Part shown: piece by piece, positions 1-13,200 of the stretch | Numbering within the stretch: the stretch's first letter is position 1 | Layout: each line of letters begins with the position of its first letter | NCBI GenBank assembly: GCA_013407085.1 | Contig: JACCGJ010004965.1 | Location: 26,915-90,914, forward strand | DNA from: Atriophallophorus winterbourni | Lineage: Eukaryota; Platyhelminthes; Trematoda; Plagiorchiida; Microphallidae | Reading direction: 5' to 3' | Length of the DNA stretch: 64,000 nucleotides | Notes under the pieces: model-generated | What the model was told of the DNA's origin: nothing | Databases searched by the model: none | The model's input: the letters and a program-made list of their open reading frames with translations, nothing else | Translations under genes and position numbers: made by a program

Positions 1-70
1 GAAGAGTTCTACCTTCCCTATATGTTACTCTAATACCTGCATTATTCAAGATCCGACTTATTCGATACGT
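1..70 (-). mobile_element. Penelope-like element fragment, GIY-YIG linker, inverted
   Basis: The reverse complement reads RISRILNNAGIRVTYREGRTL, nearly the same as the plus-strand copy at 1125-1190. The two face each other across the RT. Partial inverted copies joined to the 5' end are common in Penelope-like elements. It is cut by the window edge. Confidence 0.6.
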
Positions 71-1612
71 CAGAGTCACACCTATCTGAAGGTCCGTATC
101 AGGTTATTTACATCGGTAGAGCAACGACCAGTATAAAGAACCTCAATAGGGTTGTTCCAAGATACCTGCGAGGAATAAAGGAAAACCAAGGTCAAAGTTT
201 ATGGTTCATGCTATAACCAAAATCTGTTCAGAACCCCAGGTTCGTCCCCGACACACGAATTTGCTAAGCACCTTGCCCAGCTTTTGAAACAACTGGTTGG
301 TAACACGAATTTTTTATTAAGAACTCGTTTGATTTTGTTCGTGGATGAAGTACTGTAACAATTGGGCAGGATGAGGATGGTTAGCTTTGACGTAAGCTAC
401 TTGTTCACGAATGTTGACACTAGAAGCGCTTTAGAATTAGCGAGGAATTCACTCAACTCCGATATGACCTTGAAGGATCGTAAAAAACTTGTGTGTACAA
501 CAAATCATTAACGGTGTAGCAAATTGAACCACTTCTTATTTAATGGACAGCTATACATTTAAAACGATGGTTTAGCGATGAGATCAACTATTTCCTCAGT
601 GCTGGCGGATATGTCCAAGGAACACATAGAAGAAATAGCTTTGAGATACGAAGCTTTAAATACAAATATATGATGGCTCTATGTTGACGATACATTCGTC
701 GTCATGAAGCGCAACAGACTACAAGCATTTCATAGTTATCTCAATAATTTGAATCCGAAAATCCAGGTCACAAAAAAACCGAGTCTACGGAAGGGACACT
801 TACATTCTTAGACTGTCTCGCGCAAAAAGACAACACATGATAAGAACAGCGGTATATCGTATGCCAATCAACACATGCCATTTTGAGATTCACATCTGCG
901 CATATTAAATTATCTCAGTCCGTAACAAAATCGCTATTCCACAAGGTTGACCGCATCTGCAGCGATGATGCCGATGGGAGTCGAGCTTATCAAGAATTCA
1001 GTCACCAACTTGCAAATCATGGTTATCCCAAGAACTTAATTAAGCGCCAATTGTACCGAGTTAAAATTCCAAAACCGAAAATCGTTTGGCCAGCTACGGA
1101 ATCTCTACCAGAAGCGCCTCAGAAAGAATAAGTCGAATCTTGATTAACGCAGGTATTAGAGTAACATATAGTGGAAGTAGAACTCTCCGCTTCTTATTAA
1201 TGCATTTCAAAGATAAGACTCCGTTAGGTTGTGAGAATAACTGCATCAAGATAATCGAATGCAAGGGTTGCACGGGTGTTTGCATTAGACAAACCTCTAG
1301 AGAATTTCGCATTAGGGTAAACGAACATAGCAAACGAGTATGAAAGCAACCCTGCAATCCCAGTGAATATCAATCACTAAATCGGTATTCTGTCCAATCT
1401 GAACACGTGCTAGACACTGGTCACAGCCTAGATCGTGATAACGTGGAAGTGATAAGACGGGGTGTGAAATCTTATGGTGAAAGACTCCACGCTGAGGCAG
1501 TTGAACTAACAAAGTTTGTGGATGCGGTGAACAAGGTGGATGGGGCGGATATCCCAACAATCAGGCGTTCGGTTCTGCAGCGGATAAGGATTAACGTGCA
1601 TCACACCTAACG
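70..1612 (+). pseudogene. Penelope-like retroelement, RT plus GIY-YIG endonuclease, decayed
   Basis: In shifting frames the strand reads SFDVSYLFTNVDTRSALELA (about 390-450), WLYVDDTFVVMKR with the catalytic YVDD (about 674-712), and TLTFLDCL (about 800-822). It then gives LFHKVDRICSD and HQLANHGYPKNLIKR (883-1131). The GIY-YIG-like part follows (1086-1343): RISRILINAGIRVTYSGSR, KDKTPLGC, then CKGCTGVCIRQTSREF and RVNEH. These are in Penelope order. Several frameshifts and stops break it, and the usual YIG is CIR here. It is not translatable as it stands. Penelope-like elements insert using the GIY-YIG nuclease and a telomerase-related RT. Confidence 0.85.
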
Positions 1613-1804
1613 TCCACATGGATTACGTAAACAGTGGGTCAGCGGACGCTGTTCGCACCTGCACACACAAATTAACAATTTAGGAATTAACACAGCATTT
1701 ATGGGGTGTGATCAATTATCTTGATATCGCCTGTCTATCTTAGAGAACTCAGGATTGGTCAAGAAAAGGCCATTTAAACCTGAATACTGTTCGTACCGAC
1801 ACCC

Positions 1805-1848
1805 TTGTTCTGACGAAGCTTCTGTGTTCAGAAGCGAAACGTTAACAA
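1805..1848 (+). ncRNA. Hammerhead-like ribozyme motif at the end of the Penelope-like element
   Basis: CTGACGA (1810-1816) is followed by a 7-bp hairpin (1818-1824 with 1829-1835, loop TGTT) and then GAAAC (1836-1840). TTGTT (1805-1809) can pair with AACAA (1844-1848) as stem I. Stem III would be the self-complementary ACGT at 1839-1842. An extra A at 1817 bulges where stem II should start, so activity is uncertain. Hammerheads are known in Penelope-like terminal repeats, which fits the position. Confidence 0.5.
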
Positions 1849-1849
1849 A

Positions 1850-2600
1850 AAACTTGCTATAACCGATTCATTGCAAACTTTCTTTTCATGATTATGGACT
1901 TCTGATCGTTCTTATATATTTTCAAATACATCGCTAAGTGATTTTTGACACAAATATCCTACCAAACGAAAACATGACTGTCTCGTTCACCGCGCATAAT
2001 GCTTAAATTTGAGTTAAAGAGCTCATTCTCCCCATAACCGGATGAGAACCATGTTTCGCCCTAGGCAATCAGATCTATAACTCTACAATGCGCTTGCTTA
2101 TTCTGTTAGCCCACGATTAATCGAACTTGTCGCGTTTAAGTAAAAACGGTCGATTCCTTTACAGCAGGCAAGGCGAACGATAGTGTTTTGAAGCGTACGC
2201 GTTGATCCCATTTTAAAAGTTTATTATCCACAATATAAAGGTAGTCTCCGTTTTCTCAAATAAAGTATAGCTTATTAAAACTGGGAAGTTTTTTACCAAT
2301 GGGAACCTCTGTTATTCAAGCAATTCGTCAAATGCATTTGCTTTTTAACGCGAAATTCTTTTCTAGAGGGCCTTGATTCTCGAAATGAAGAGCTCTTTTA
2401 ATTTTTACCTGGAAATACTCAAAAAATTTTATGGCAATATTCAGCAAAATAATGGAAATTATTCACTCAATGTCTAGCGTTGAGAAAATGGTGCTCCGTT
2501 ATACCCTGGATGAAGTGCTAATGAATTTGACGGCAGAAGGTTTTTTCGCATCATTCACTCCATTATTATCAGGATGACAGTAGTAATGTTGATAGTTATA
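1850..2600. other. No gene seen; AT-rich
   Basis: Downstream of the Penelope-like element I see no open frame with recognisable content, no clear repeat shared with the rest of the window and no RNA gene. Confidence 0.5.
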
Positions 2601-2619
2601 TAATTACGACTTCGATGAC

Positions 2620-2750
2620 ACCGTGAAAACCATGGAAACAACCATGAAAAAGTAAAATCCTAAAAGATGGGGAAGGGTGGGACTTCTATGGAAGAGAAAG
2701 CACAAAAAAAGTGGGAAGAGGTGCCTACACCTCGTGTATTTATAATGAAA
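2620..2750 (+). repeat. Repeat family B, fragment
   Basis: Matches the segment of family B around a TAAAATCCTAAAAGATGGGG core and the GAGGTGCCTACACCTC box seen at 12.3, 15.5 and 20.2 kb. It is the most diverged B copy and is truncated on both sides. Confidence 0.6.
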
Positions 2751-3865
2751 AGAAATTTGTATGCAATTGGCCGAAAAGTAGTTTAGGGGTAACGTTTCGT
2801 ATTTGACAGAAGCTTCGTCCGATAGTAAAGACAAGCAACATTACACCCATCATCTTTTGTTTTTGGTCGCTTTACTTAATACAAGTGAGCACGGTCAAGG
2901 TCAGTTGACCCTGTGATTCACGTTGAATGGCATAACTAACGGAGTTAAGGAGATCGTTCATTTTGTGGCTTTGGCGTGTAATTACGGGCGATTTGAGCAA
3001 CACAATACTTATGGGGTTGAGGTTATACAATTTTTGGAAAATACAGTCAACTATTAGGTATAAGATGAATATTAGCTAGTTACGTTCGCATTACCGCTGA
3101 GTTCCAGATTGTGGATATCTCTGCCCCATACACTTTATTGACCGCAGGTCGACATGCATCAGTAATTTGACCGCCTCTGGATGTTGGCATTCGCCACACG
3201 GTGTAATATCGCGTATGAACATTTCAACCTTGTCTTGATCGACGTTGTGGCCTGTATCTTACACATTCTCTCCCAAGGCTGAATCACGAAAATTGCAAAC
3301 CGAATATGCTGAAATTCACTACACTTAAATTTTGCATTGCAAACTTTATGCGACTGAGCGTCTGCGAATATCCGCAAGCAAAAGGCAACCGGCGTAATAG
3401 TTTCGCGATTTTGTCAGGCAAAACGTCGAATGAAATACACAGGAAAATATTTCACTGTTATCAATTACTAATTACACGGTTTTTTATAGCCGATAACGAA
3501 ATAGTCACAATACTAAGACTACAATTTGTCAAGCCATTGAAAAGGAAACGTATTCTTATTATCGTGATTTTGGAAATGAAAACGATTCCCACAGAGAAAA
3601 TATAATGATCCAGCCGGCATTGTTAATTTCTTCATATTTATCGGCTACGTGGCATTGACCATCAGCCGAACCCGTGATTGAGAGATGAAATGAATTGCTT
3701 ATAGAGGAAGTTGCGCTTTCATCAATGTAAAAGTGAATAAGATAAGTGAGCGTGAACAATTCAGTCATATACAAAACCCAAGGGGTAAATTCTATGCAAG
3801 ACGAATGATATAAGTACATCACACTCTGGAAAAAAAACGAATAGAAAATATAAACCCGAGTTCGA
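2750..3865. other. 3' flank of ILVBL; no gene seen
   Basis: Contains only short open frames with no recognisable motif. The 3' UTR and poly(A) site of ILVBL should lie at the right edge; canonical AATAAA on the minus strand is absent from the first 300 nt after the stop. Confidence 0.4.
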
Positions 3866-4285
3866 TTAAATAGATATGCTCCCGCTTCGGAAATCACTTG
3901 AAGCAATCAGACAATTAATCACCGACGGTCGTCCATTAGCTGATATCAGACGGGCTTCACTAAAAACTTGTCGGATCGACGCGAAATTACTCCGATTCAC
4001 AACAAACGCACCGCCATGCTCCGCTTGACGTTGATCGCCCAAACCGTAGTCAGGCATGGCGAGCTGATTCCCCGCGTAGGCCACCCCGATCACATCGTAA
4101 CGAATGGTGTTCAACATGCAAGCCACGCTGGACCCGAACAGGGGCACTTGATCTCGCGCGATCTGGGACCAGCACCCATCGTTTCCAATCACCGCGATTG
4201 CGGCCAGACCGTGACGAGCCATGGTATCCCATTCGGCTAAGCTGTATGCAGACGAACCATCCCCGTATACGACCCACACGGTAGC
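3866..4285 (-). CDS. ILVBL: ILVBL exon 11 (residues 517-655), ThDP/Mg-binding domain and stop
   Basis: Starts [10 protein letters not shown] after an acceptor ending TCTTTCAG. GDG (524-526) and GND (550-552) form the ThDP motif that binds Mg and diphosphate. It continues [16 protein letters not shown], a family signature, and ends [11 protein letters not shown], matching human RTDFRDGSIAV. The open frame extends a few codons upstream to an ATG, but that part is intron. Confidence 0.95.
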   Translation of the reverse strand, partial: ATVWVVYGDGSSAYSLAEWDTMARHGLAAIAVIGNDGCWSQIARDQVPLFGSSVACMLNTIRYDVIGVAYAGNQLAMPDYGLGDQRQAEHGGAFVVNRSNFASIRQVFSEARLISANGRPSVINCLIASSDFRSGSISI

Positions 4286-7200
4286 CTGAAAGACAATCAA
4301 CCACAGTTAGGGTTATGGTTCGAGACAATTTCAAAAGGAAAAACACATGCGATTGCTGCAGGGTGGTTTTTACTAGAGCATAGTAGTGACATTGCCGTTT
4401 ACTCATGATCGAATGTAGCAATGTTTGGTCAATCACGAAGAAGGAGCCAGCAACGAGCAGCAAGTACGGATGACCAGGAATGATCTGTAGGTTCAGGATG
4501 ATATAGACGGCGTTGAAAACGCTAACGAGGAAACAAAATGTAATGTAACAACCTAAGACTGTGATGGTTTGTCATAGAAGAAAAACAGGGACAATGACCA
4601 GCAGCAAAATGGATCATACTTTCCTGGCCAAATAAATTAAGCACGTCGATGGGGAAATTAGTGGGCAGAGATAGGCAAAATTCCAAAGCGCTAATAGGCA
4701 TCGGATGCGCAATCTTGCAGTATTTCTGTGCTGTGCAGCGGACACCGTGGTAAATTGATTGACCAACGGTGGTGAGCTGCATGCTGAACCAGACTGAAGT
4801 CTCACTACCATTTCTATTTTCTTTCTCATATATGTCTAGGCCTGGGGAACCTGAGAGTGTTTTAGCCCATGTGCAGTCTATGACTGTGCGGCACTTTGCC
4901 TGGATCAGGCTTGTGATGTTATACAAACTATACACACCGCAGATTGGAAGCCTAGACAAAACGGATGAGATACGGGTTAGATAACTGTAAGCCATAGTGT
5001 AAACGGTAGCTGCAATAAGATAAAAATAATGGCATAAGGAATGTTTTGGATATATCTTGAGAATAGTGAGCCATGTGTCCCTAAACAGTCAAAAATCTGA
5101 ACGCAGAATAAAGGAGGACAGTAAGATGTGTGTGTGATGTGAAAGCACAAGCCTGATCCAGGCAAAGTGCCGCACAGCCAGAGACTGCACGTGGGCTAAG
5201 ATAGTGCAGGTTGCCCAGGCCTAGACAGATATGAGCCGGGGATAGAAATGGTAGTGACACAAAGATACCGGACACTGAGTAAGAACTAAGGACACCTCGA
5301 TATTTCGAGCAAGATACAGCAGGATAGAGAAGCTACACTGGCACATACAGTTCCCTTGAATAATGTTGAATGAGAGCCCAAGCTCGACGCAGTTGACACA
5401 ATATTAGTCCCTGATGCCGGGAATATGCGTGGTCATTCAGACAACCGAACAAAGCACTCACATTTGGGCGACACAACTTGGCACCCAAAGCGAATCCGCC
5501 ACCAACACCCAGCGTTCCAAATGGACCTGGATCTAACCAGGATAACGGGCGTCGTGGCCTGAGGATGTAGGCCGCGGAACCGACAAAATCTCCGCCATCT
5601 GCCACAATGATGCAATCCTCGTGGTCGTCTCCGGTCAAGCCATGTTGTTCCATGTTCCACAGAACCGCCAATGGGTTAATACGATCACTTGGTTGTGTAA
5701 GGGAACTTAATCTGGAAGTGCAAGATAAAGTGAATTGCAAATGAAGAACGTTAGTCAAGCAGTGAAAGATAAAGTGGGTGTGATTGACTGACTGACTGCG
5801 CGATGGAACGTACATCACAAACAGGAGCATCAGCACGACGGGTACGGGTGAGCTCATGACGAAGAACACACTGACAAGCATTTTCAATTAAATCGATAAA
5901 CACAGAAATTGTATAGCAGCAATTAACTACTGCGGTGCGGGACTTTAGTTCACAAACGAACAAGTGCCAGTGATGCCTTCAACGTTTGCACGGATGTGCA
6001 ATCGTGCAGCACATTGTGCTGTGCGGCTGACATCGTGCTACACTGATTGGCCAGAGTTAGTGAGCTGCATGCTGAAACAGGCTGGAGTCGCACTACCATT
6101 TTCTGTTCTTTTTTCTTCCTCATATCTGTCTAGACCTGGGCAACCTGACAGTATCTTAGCACACGTGCAGTCTCTGACTGTGCGGTACTTTGTCTGGATC
6201 AGACTTGTGATTTCATACCATACCATGCCTTCAACGTCCACATCGAACAGCAACTCAGGTTAAGTTGTGATAAAAGATAAGATACTGTTGCAATTAAAAA
6301 AATGTAAAATGTTGAATTTTTAGAAGTGTGGATGTTTTTTGAGTAGACAACAGCATACGAGCCCATGGCAAACCACACCAAACAAGGCACTAGTAAAAAT
6401 AAAAGAGTATGTTGAAGCGGAACGTTTGTTAACACGAGAGCAAAACGTTTTGCGGTGGCAATTTCAAAAAAAATCAACCGATTTATTATTTTTAACTTTA
6501 TTTTAATGGTTAAAGACGTGCAGGAAGACAGCCAGGGATATGAGGGTTTAACTTGAAGTTAATGAAAAACGTTAAAACTTGGACACAGTCCATAAATATA
6601 ACAAAAATACAATATTTGTAATACCACAAGGATAACACGATCAATAAAAGTGCACTGTTGAATTCTGGCAAAGTGGCACACGAAAAAATAAAAATGAACA
6701 AATGGCAAATAATGGTGAGCGAAAATATAATTGTGTCAGGATTGGATAAGTTTGCTCATCAGGGTAGATGTTTCGAATGGGACCAAATAGCATCCATTCC
6801 GCTTCATAATTGCGTAGAGAAGCGCATAATTTAGCGACCCATAAAATTGATGATACCGGTTAACCAGGGAAAACGCAAAACTACATGCACAGTTCTCGGT
6901 CCGACGTAAAAAAAACACTAAAATGATTACTAATACAATATGAGTAGAATTTAGCTGAAATTTCTCAGCGCTGCTTTCGCAATGGAAGATTAATAGTAGA
7001 GATGATCTTCTCCCTGTGACCTCTTAAAGAAAAGAGCCTGAAGCAGTGTATGTACTGATACGCTGTTTTTATCGATTTAAGGAAGGTGCCTGACTACGTC
7101 AGAAGGGAGTGGCTTTTACACGGCATCACAAAGTTGCTGAAACTCGTCTCTCCACTCTGAAATTAAAGGTTCAGTCCACCTCAGAAGTCTATAAAATTCG

Positions 7201-10200
7201 CTTAGGCGTCGAACGAGGACGTGTTCTTGGTCCTACGCTGTTCAAAATTTTTTCTCTGCCGCTTCAGCAATTTTTCATGACGAGAACAGACGGTAATTAC
7301 GTACGCACGCGATGTGATGGCAAGCTTTTCAAACGTTGGACCGTTTGAGAGCACAAAGCAAGAGAAGGAGTGTCGTAATCCGGACGTACTGCTTACCGAA
7401 GATGCAACTATTGTTGCTCATACCCAAGAACAGCCCCAATCGCTAATCAACTGCTTTTCGTCGACACGCAGAGATTTTGAGCTGACAAGCGGTATGAATC
7501 AAACCAATGCTCTCGGTCACGTATCTTGGTTCAGACACCAAGATTGATGAGGCGATTGACAGAGTAACTGCAATCTTGTCCAGTTTGAACTCCCGTGCAA
7601 CCACAAGCTGATCATGAAGACAAAAGTGAGGGTATACCAAGTTGGAATGCTTATACCATGACACAAACTCATCATAATAAAGCATCCACATCCCAGCTAC
7701 AGTGGTGGAAAAGAACTGTTTAAGGTGATCGCAATACGTGACGAAACCGCGACAGGTAAGGGAAATGAAGCGAAACTGCTCTAATAAATCTTTATAAGCC
7801 TAAATATAAGTAATAATTCTCAGATTACGCAGTCAGTGTGCAACTACCAGCCATTTGAAACACCGCGGGGCATGATACCATCGTGCGCTTCTGACGTATA
7901 TACATGGTCGACATTGATTAGAGGAGATCAACATAACTGAAATATGGATGCTGATTTTTCTTGGTCTTTCCACGAAATTAATTCAACTGTTCGCAATTGA
8001 TACCCGGTCCATGTATGTGACAATAAATTACGGATGTTTACTGATGAATTGCAGGAAAGCGGAGCATTAGTCATTTTCCTAATTAGCATTTCGACAAAAG
8101 TCGTCTAGTCTCATCGCTTCGGAGATTAGCAGGAATAATTTGGTAGAACGCCAACATGTGAATTAGTTTACGATACACAGACCAAGAACAAGGGTGAAGT
8201 ACTCACCATTCTAATGCGAGTCAGTGTTCAATCGGCGAGCAGCGAAAAATTGATAAAACATGCATTATTCTGATAACAAAATGCGCAACCTGAATTTTCG
8301 AAAACATTCATACGCGATACAGTGTAACACCATTGGACATGATCTGATTATAGTGTCGGTACTTCTTGATTGCGTGCATCATGCAACCGACATTTTGATA
8401 TTCGATGTGAAAGTAATCAAATACGGTTTCGTTCAGTCGATGGTGATTGGAAATCCGGAATAGATATGCGAGTTATATGCCGTGTTTCACGGCCTACAGA
8501 ACATGCTCATAATGTAGCTAGTTGAAGAGCGGAAACGATACGAAAAATAGTGTGTAAAATGAGGAAAAAGCGAGCAATGTGTCGACTTATGGAATTAAAA
8601 CTGAATGATTTTAAATAGCATTCCGAATTCCAGCGAAAACGGTTACCGAATAGTATAACATGGTAGGTAGTGAAACGATAAAATAAATTCGGATTTACAT
8701 GGGATCACACCGCTATACGATAAAGCCTGCTGCATCCTGGGTTTTATAAAAGGATATTCAGGCCTGAAACCTTACCCCGGCTAATTAATACGTATGTACG
8801 TCCCATTATTCTATCCAATCCTAGGTACGATGGCTGAGGAAGGATATTGAACTACTTGACAGGATTTATCCTTGGCGACTAAGTTGGTGTCCCGTTACAG
8901 AAATTTGCCTTTCAAAGAGTGAATGTTAAAACTGAATCTACACCATTTTACCCAACGACGGATACGGAGTGACCTCATGTTGACATTCAAAATCTTGCAT
9001 ACTGAAAACCATCCCCTTAAACACTCGCCAAATCCCAATGGCCTTAATCTAACACAACAACATTCAAAGGCTTTAAGCATTCCGCATTCTCGATTGGATA
9101 TTCGTCGAAAGTTTCTCTCGGTCAGAATTTGTTTCACTTGGAACATTTTGCCTGAAGAAATCATACGCACGGAATCTGTTAAGGTCTTCGCTTCTAAACT
9201 CGATAAGCCTACGAGAAACTATGCGGTATGTGACTGTCCCTATTAATTTTTGGAAGTTTTTATATTTTCACTCGATATATTATGGTTATTGTTAGGCTTA
9301 ATGCATTTGTCTCCAATAAAACGTTTTGAGTTCATAAGTTACACACTTTATTGATTACCGGGACTCAAATCCTCACAAAGACGAATAAATGATTAAACGA
9401 TGGGGATGGTATCAGTAAAATTGTGTGCATGGAAGAGAGTAATTAAATATTAGGTTTACGTAAAGTGACCAAACACGTTATTAGAAGGCAACACAGACTA
9501 AGCGCACCATATCGTGGCCAAGCAGATCGAAAAAGGGAAACCATAAAAATAACTACAGCGTTATACGAAAAGAATTGGAGTGACAGGTAGGCAATTTTCC
9601 TAGGAATCACAGACAGAGCGTCAAGTTAAATGTGGCAACACACACCTACTACGATTGACTAAACAAGAAGATAACGGATGTGGTGCCACATTTCACTGTT
9701 CTTTGCCTTAACAATTGGCACTCCTACAAAACCACGCCTTACTGGGTAGCGAGGATGCAGCAGAACATGTGAATATCATTTATAGACGGCGGCAGCTATA
9801 AAGTTGACAAAGAGAATCGTAACCGTTCATTGACCCACCGAATTTCTTCATCACGTTCCGTTTCTCGAGCAGTAAGTTCGGCCACCCATTCTTGCGGACA
9901 ACGAAACGTTTGAGAACATGGAAATCTTTCGATGATTTTATCTGACACTCGCTGAAGCGTCGTGCCAACATCAGCCAGGATAGCCAGATGCGGTCTCCAA
10001 AAGAAGTCGGAATTCTATTACAAACCAAAAAAAACAAGTCAGATGAGAATAGGAAGAAAAATAAGCTGTAATGTGCATCAAATATCGAATGAGTTGAAGG
10101 TAATTTAACACGGGCGAAGTACGTCAGATTGAACGAATTCGACAATCTATGCTGTGCTGTCCGCAGTACACTAATTCAAGTTTGTCAAGAAAGTCAGAAA

Positions 10201-13200
10201 AAATCACAGCAACCTAAAAATCATGGAAAAAGTATCTTCTTTCGGAAAAGTAACACTAACCGCACGGGTGAAAGAAAGCAGGGGGCTGACGTGGCGGAGA
10301 AACCGTCAATAATTGCATATATATAGCAAAACGTGGCAGTTACCCGGATAAGTCGTAAAGAATCACTTTACATTTGTCTGGTGAATAACATAGACGATAC
10401 TTGGATGCCTCCATTGCCATTCTGTCCAATGACTGTTGGGTAAGCGTTGGGACATCACTCAGTAAGCAATATGATCAGCTTAATCCGGGTTTGTAACACG
10501 TCCACCTGGAAGGAGCATAACGCCATCCATGGAGAAACTACTAAGAGCATTCTGGTGGACGTTTTCGATGTTAAAGTTAAGAAAGAACACGAAGATTTGT
10601 TTGAGTAAACGTACACACTTGTCAATGGAGAATGACGGAGAAGGCTAGTTATGAAAGATCATAGTGAAAGCCGAACTAAAGTTGTCTTGTTAACGTTACA
10701 CTACTCATTAACGACATCTGAAGCGTAGACACTTCATTCCAGCCTGTATGCACTTGATCTTAACAGATGCATTAAGTATATTTATATCAGGAAAGTGTGG
10801 GTATGTGATGTGATGTGAAAGCACAAGCCTGAACCAGTCAAAGTGCCGCAGTCAGAGACTGCACGTGGGCTGAGATACTGTCAGGTTGCCCAGGCCTAGA
10901 CAGATATGACAAAAAATAGAAAGAAAATATGATGTGATATGAATGTAAAGTTGTCTTTGATGGTGGAACGTAAGCTGCGATTACATCCTTAAATAGCCGG
11001 TGCCTACCCGAGCACATGAACTTTAATGTGCATACCATCTAGGAATACTAGACAGCTGAATTGGAAATAACCGGAAAGCGTAGCGATTCGTATGGGACTA
11101 AGAAATCCCGCCTTATGAGTGAAATGTTACCTAAATCGCCCAAACTGATTATCTTATACCTTCACCATCGATTGGTTTCAAACATATTTCAATCAATGTT
11201 TCACTAAAACGGAATGATGGCTTGAAGAGAGACAAAAAAGACGGGACCCATAAACACTGTCCGCTAAAGTACTGGGCAATATATAAACAAATTTTTATGT
11301 CCCTGGAGTAAAAAATATCCAACCCACACTTGTTTACGAGATAATGCGTTCAAATCGAAGGCTGGTGGGAATGAAGAGGGAGAGAGGAGATTTGCAAACG
11401 TCACCCGAAAATATTAAAACAGCACTGGAGGTATGAAAGCACAAGCCTGATCCAGACAAAGTGTTGCATAGTCGGAGACTGCACACCTGAGCTAAGATAC
11501 TGTCAAGTTGCCAAGGCCCAGACAGAGATGAGAAAGGAATAGAAGTGGTAGTGAGACTCCAGCATGCAGCCCATCAATTTAGCATGGTGTTAGCAGCACA
11601 GCACATAAGTGCACATACGTACAAGGGCTCAAGACAGCAAAAAAAGCGAGATTGCGTATTTTATACTCTAAAAAAGGCGGAAAGGACGCCACCTACATCT
11701 TTGTGAGCACTTTTCTAAAAATCTTGTTTATTCGGAGTATGTAAGTCGCTCAGTTCGCAGGATCAACCGTTGCACACAAATGTTGGTTCACGAAACGAAA
11801 ACAATTCGCGTCAGAGATTGGAACGGTAAGAGTCATATCCCAAACGACGGTTAGTCGTGACTAAATCGAAACTTTTCAATCATACCCAGCATGAATCAGA
11901 GGTGGAGGAACCAAGTGTAACACAGAACCCCTCAACGATTGTTGGTTTCTTGTTGAGATTTTATCCTTAACACCGACCGGAAATAGTTGTCTCAACGCAC
12001 TATTCCTCAGCCATCAAAACTTACGAAATCAAGCGTGACAAATATACTCACCACCAAGGGAGAACAGCTCAAATGTACCAACAAAACGTCTTCACATGTG
12101 CCCCATTAATCGATTATTGATTGATATAAAACACTGCGCTGTAAGTTTGTCTTGTTATGCTACTTAAGCACACAAGGTGGACATCAGCCATCAGAGACAG
12201 CATTACACCCTTAACATGTACCGAATGCTTAACTGTCATCCAAGCATGAAAAAAGTAAAATCCAAAAATACGGGGAAGAGTAGGACTTAAATAGTTTGGG
12301 ATTCCATGGAAGAGTACGCATAAACAAATTGGGATGAGGTGTCTACACCTCTAACGGAACATGCATTCAAGTTTTGTGAGCGAGTAGAGCCACATAATAA
12401 GAAGCGTTCCTCGTCACTCTACTTGACAGCACGGATGTGCAATCGTGCTGAGCGGCTAAAACCGTGCTAAATTGATTGGCCAACGGTAGTGCATGCTGAA
12501 ACACGCTGGAACCTCACTTCTATTTCTATTTCCCCCTCATATCTGTCTAGGCATGGGCAATCTGACAGTATCTTAGCCCACGTGCAGTCTCTGACTGTGC
12601 GGCACTTTGCCTGGATCAGGCTTATGCTTTCATAGCATACCATGGCACTTGACAGCATACAACATGAAGCAAACACTCCAAGAAGATGCCTGGTTCAAGA
12701 CCACCACCGCTGAACACGGTTTCGGGACAGCTGCATAATGCAGCCAGTAAACGATAACACCTGCATGATTTACTTACCAGATATAGCTGTTTTTTGTCCC
12801 GATTCACAATGACGATTTTGGCTTTCCGATTGAGTGCGCGACCGTAATCCAGCCGAAAATCGCACACAGCACCTGGGGGATCGCGGAAAAGGAGAACGAG
12901 TGGGGTGAAAATTTCGAATAACGCACAGTGAATGAACAAAATACATGAGCCTAGGTTTATATATAGGTATGTGCATTGATGCTAGCACATGGTAGTAATA
13001 ACACACGGATTTCTACAGGGAGGAAGCGATTACCAGAATTGCATACACAAACTAATAGCTTTTGCTAACGGGCGCCGTAACGAGGTTTCCAGGGTATTCT
13101 TTTTTGAAGGCAGCGTACATTGCAGAACAGGAACTGATTATTCGTAATTTGACAGATAGTTTGAATGACCAATAAGATTGACTTGACGAGTTGGGGTATT

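Noticed and set aside
3866..4300. Starting ILVBL exon 11 at the upstream ATG as a separate single-exon gene.
   Set aside because: The first five codons lie before a clear acceptor, and the family needs the preceding ten exons, all of which are present.
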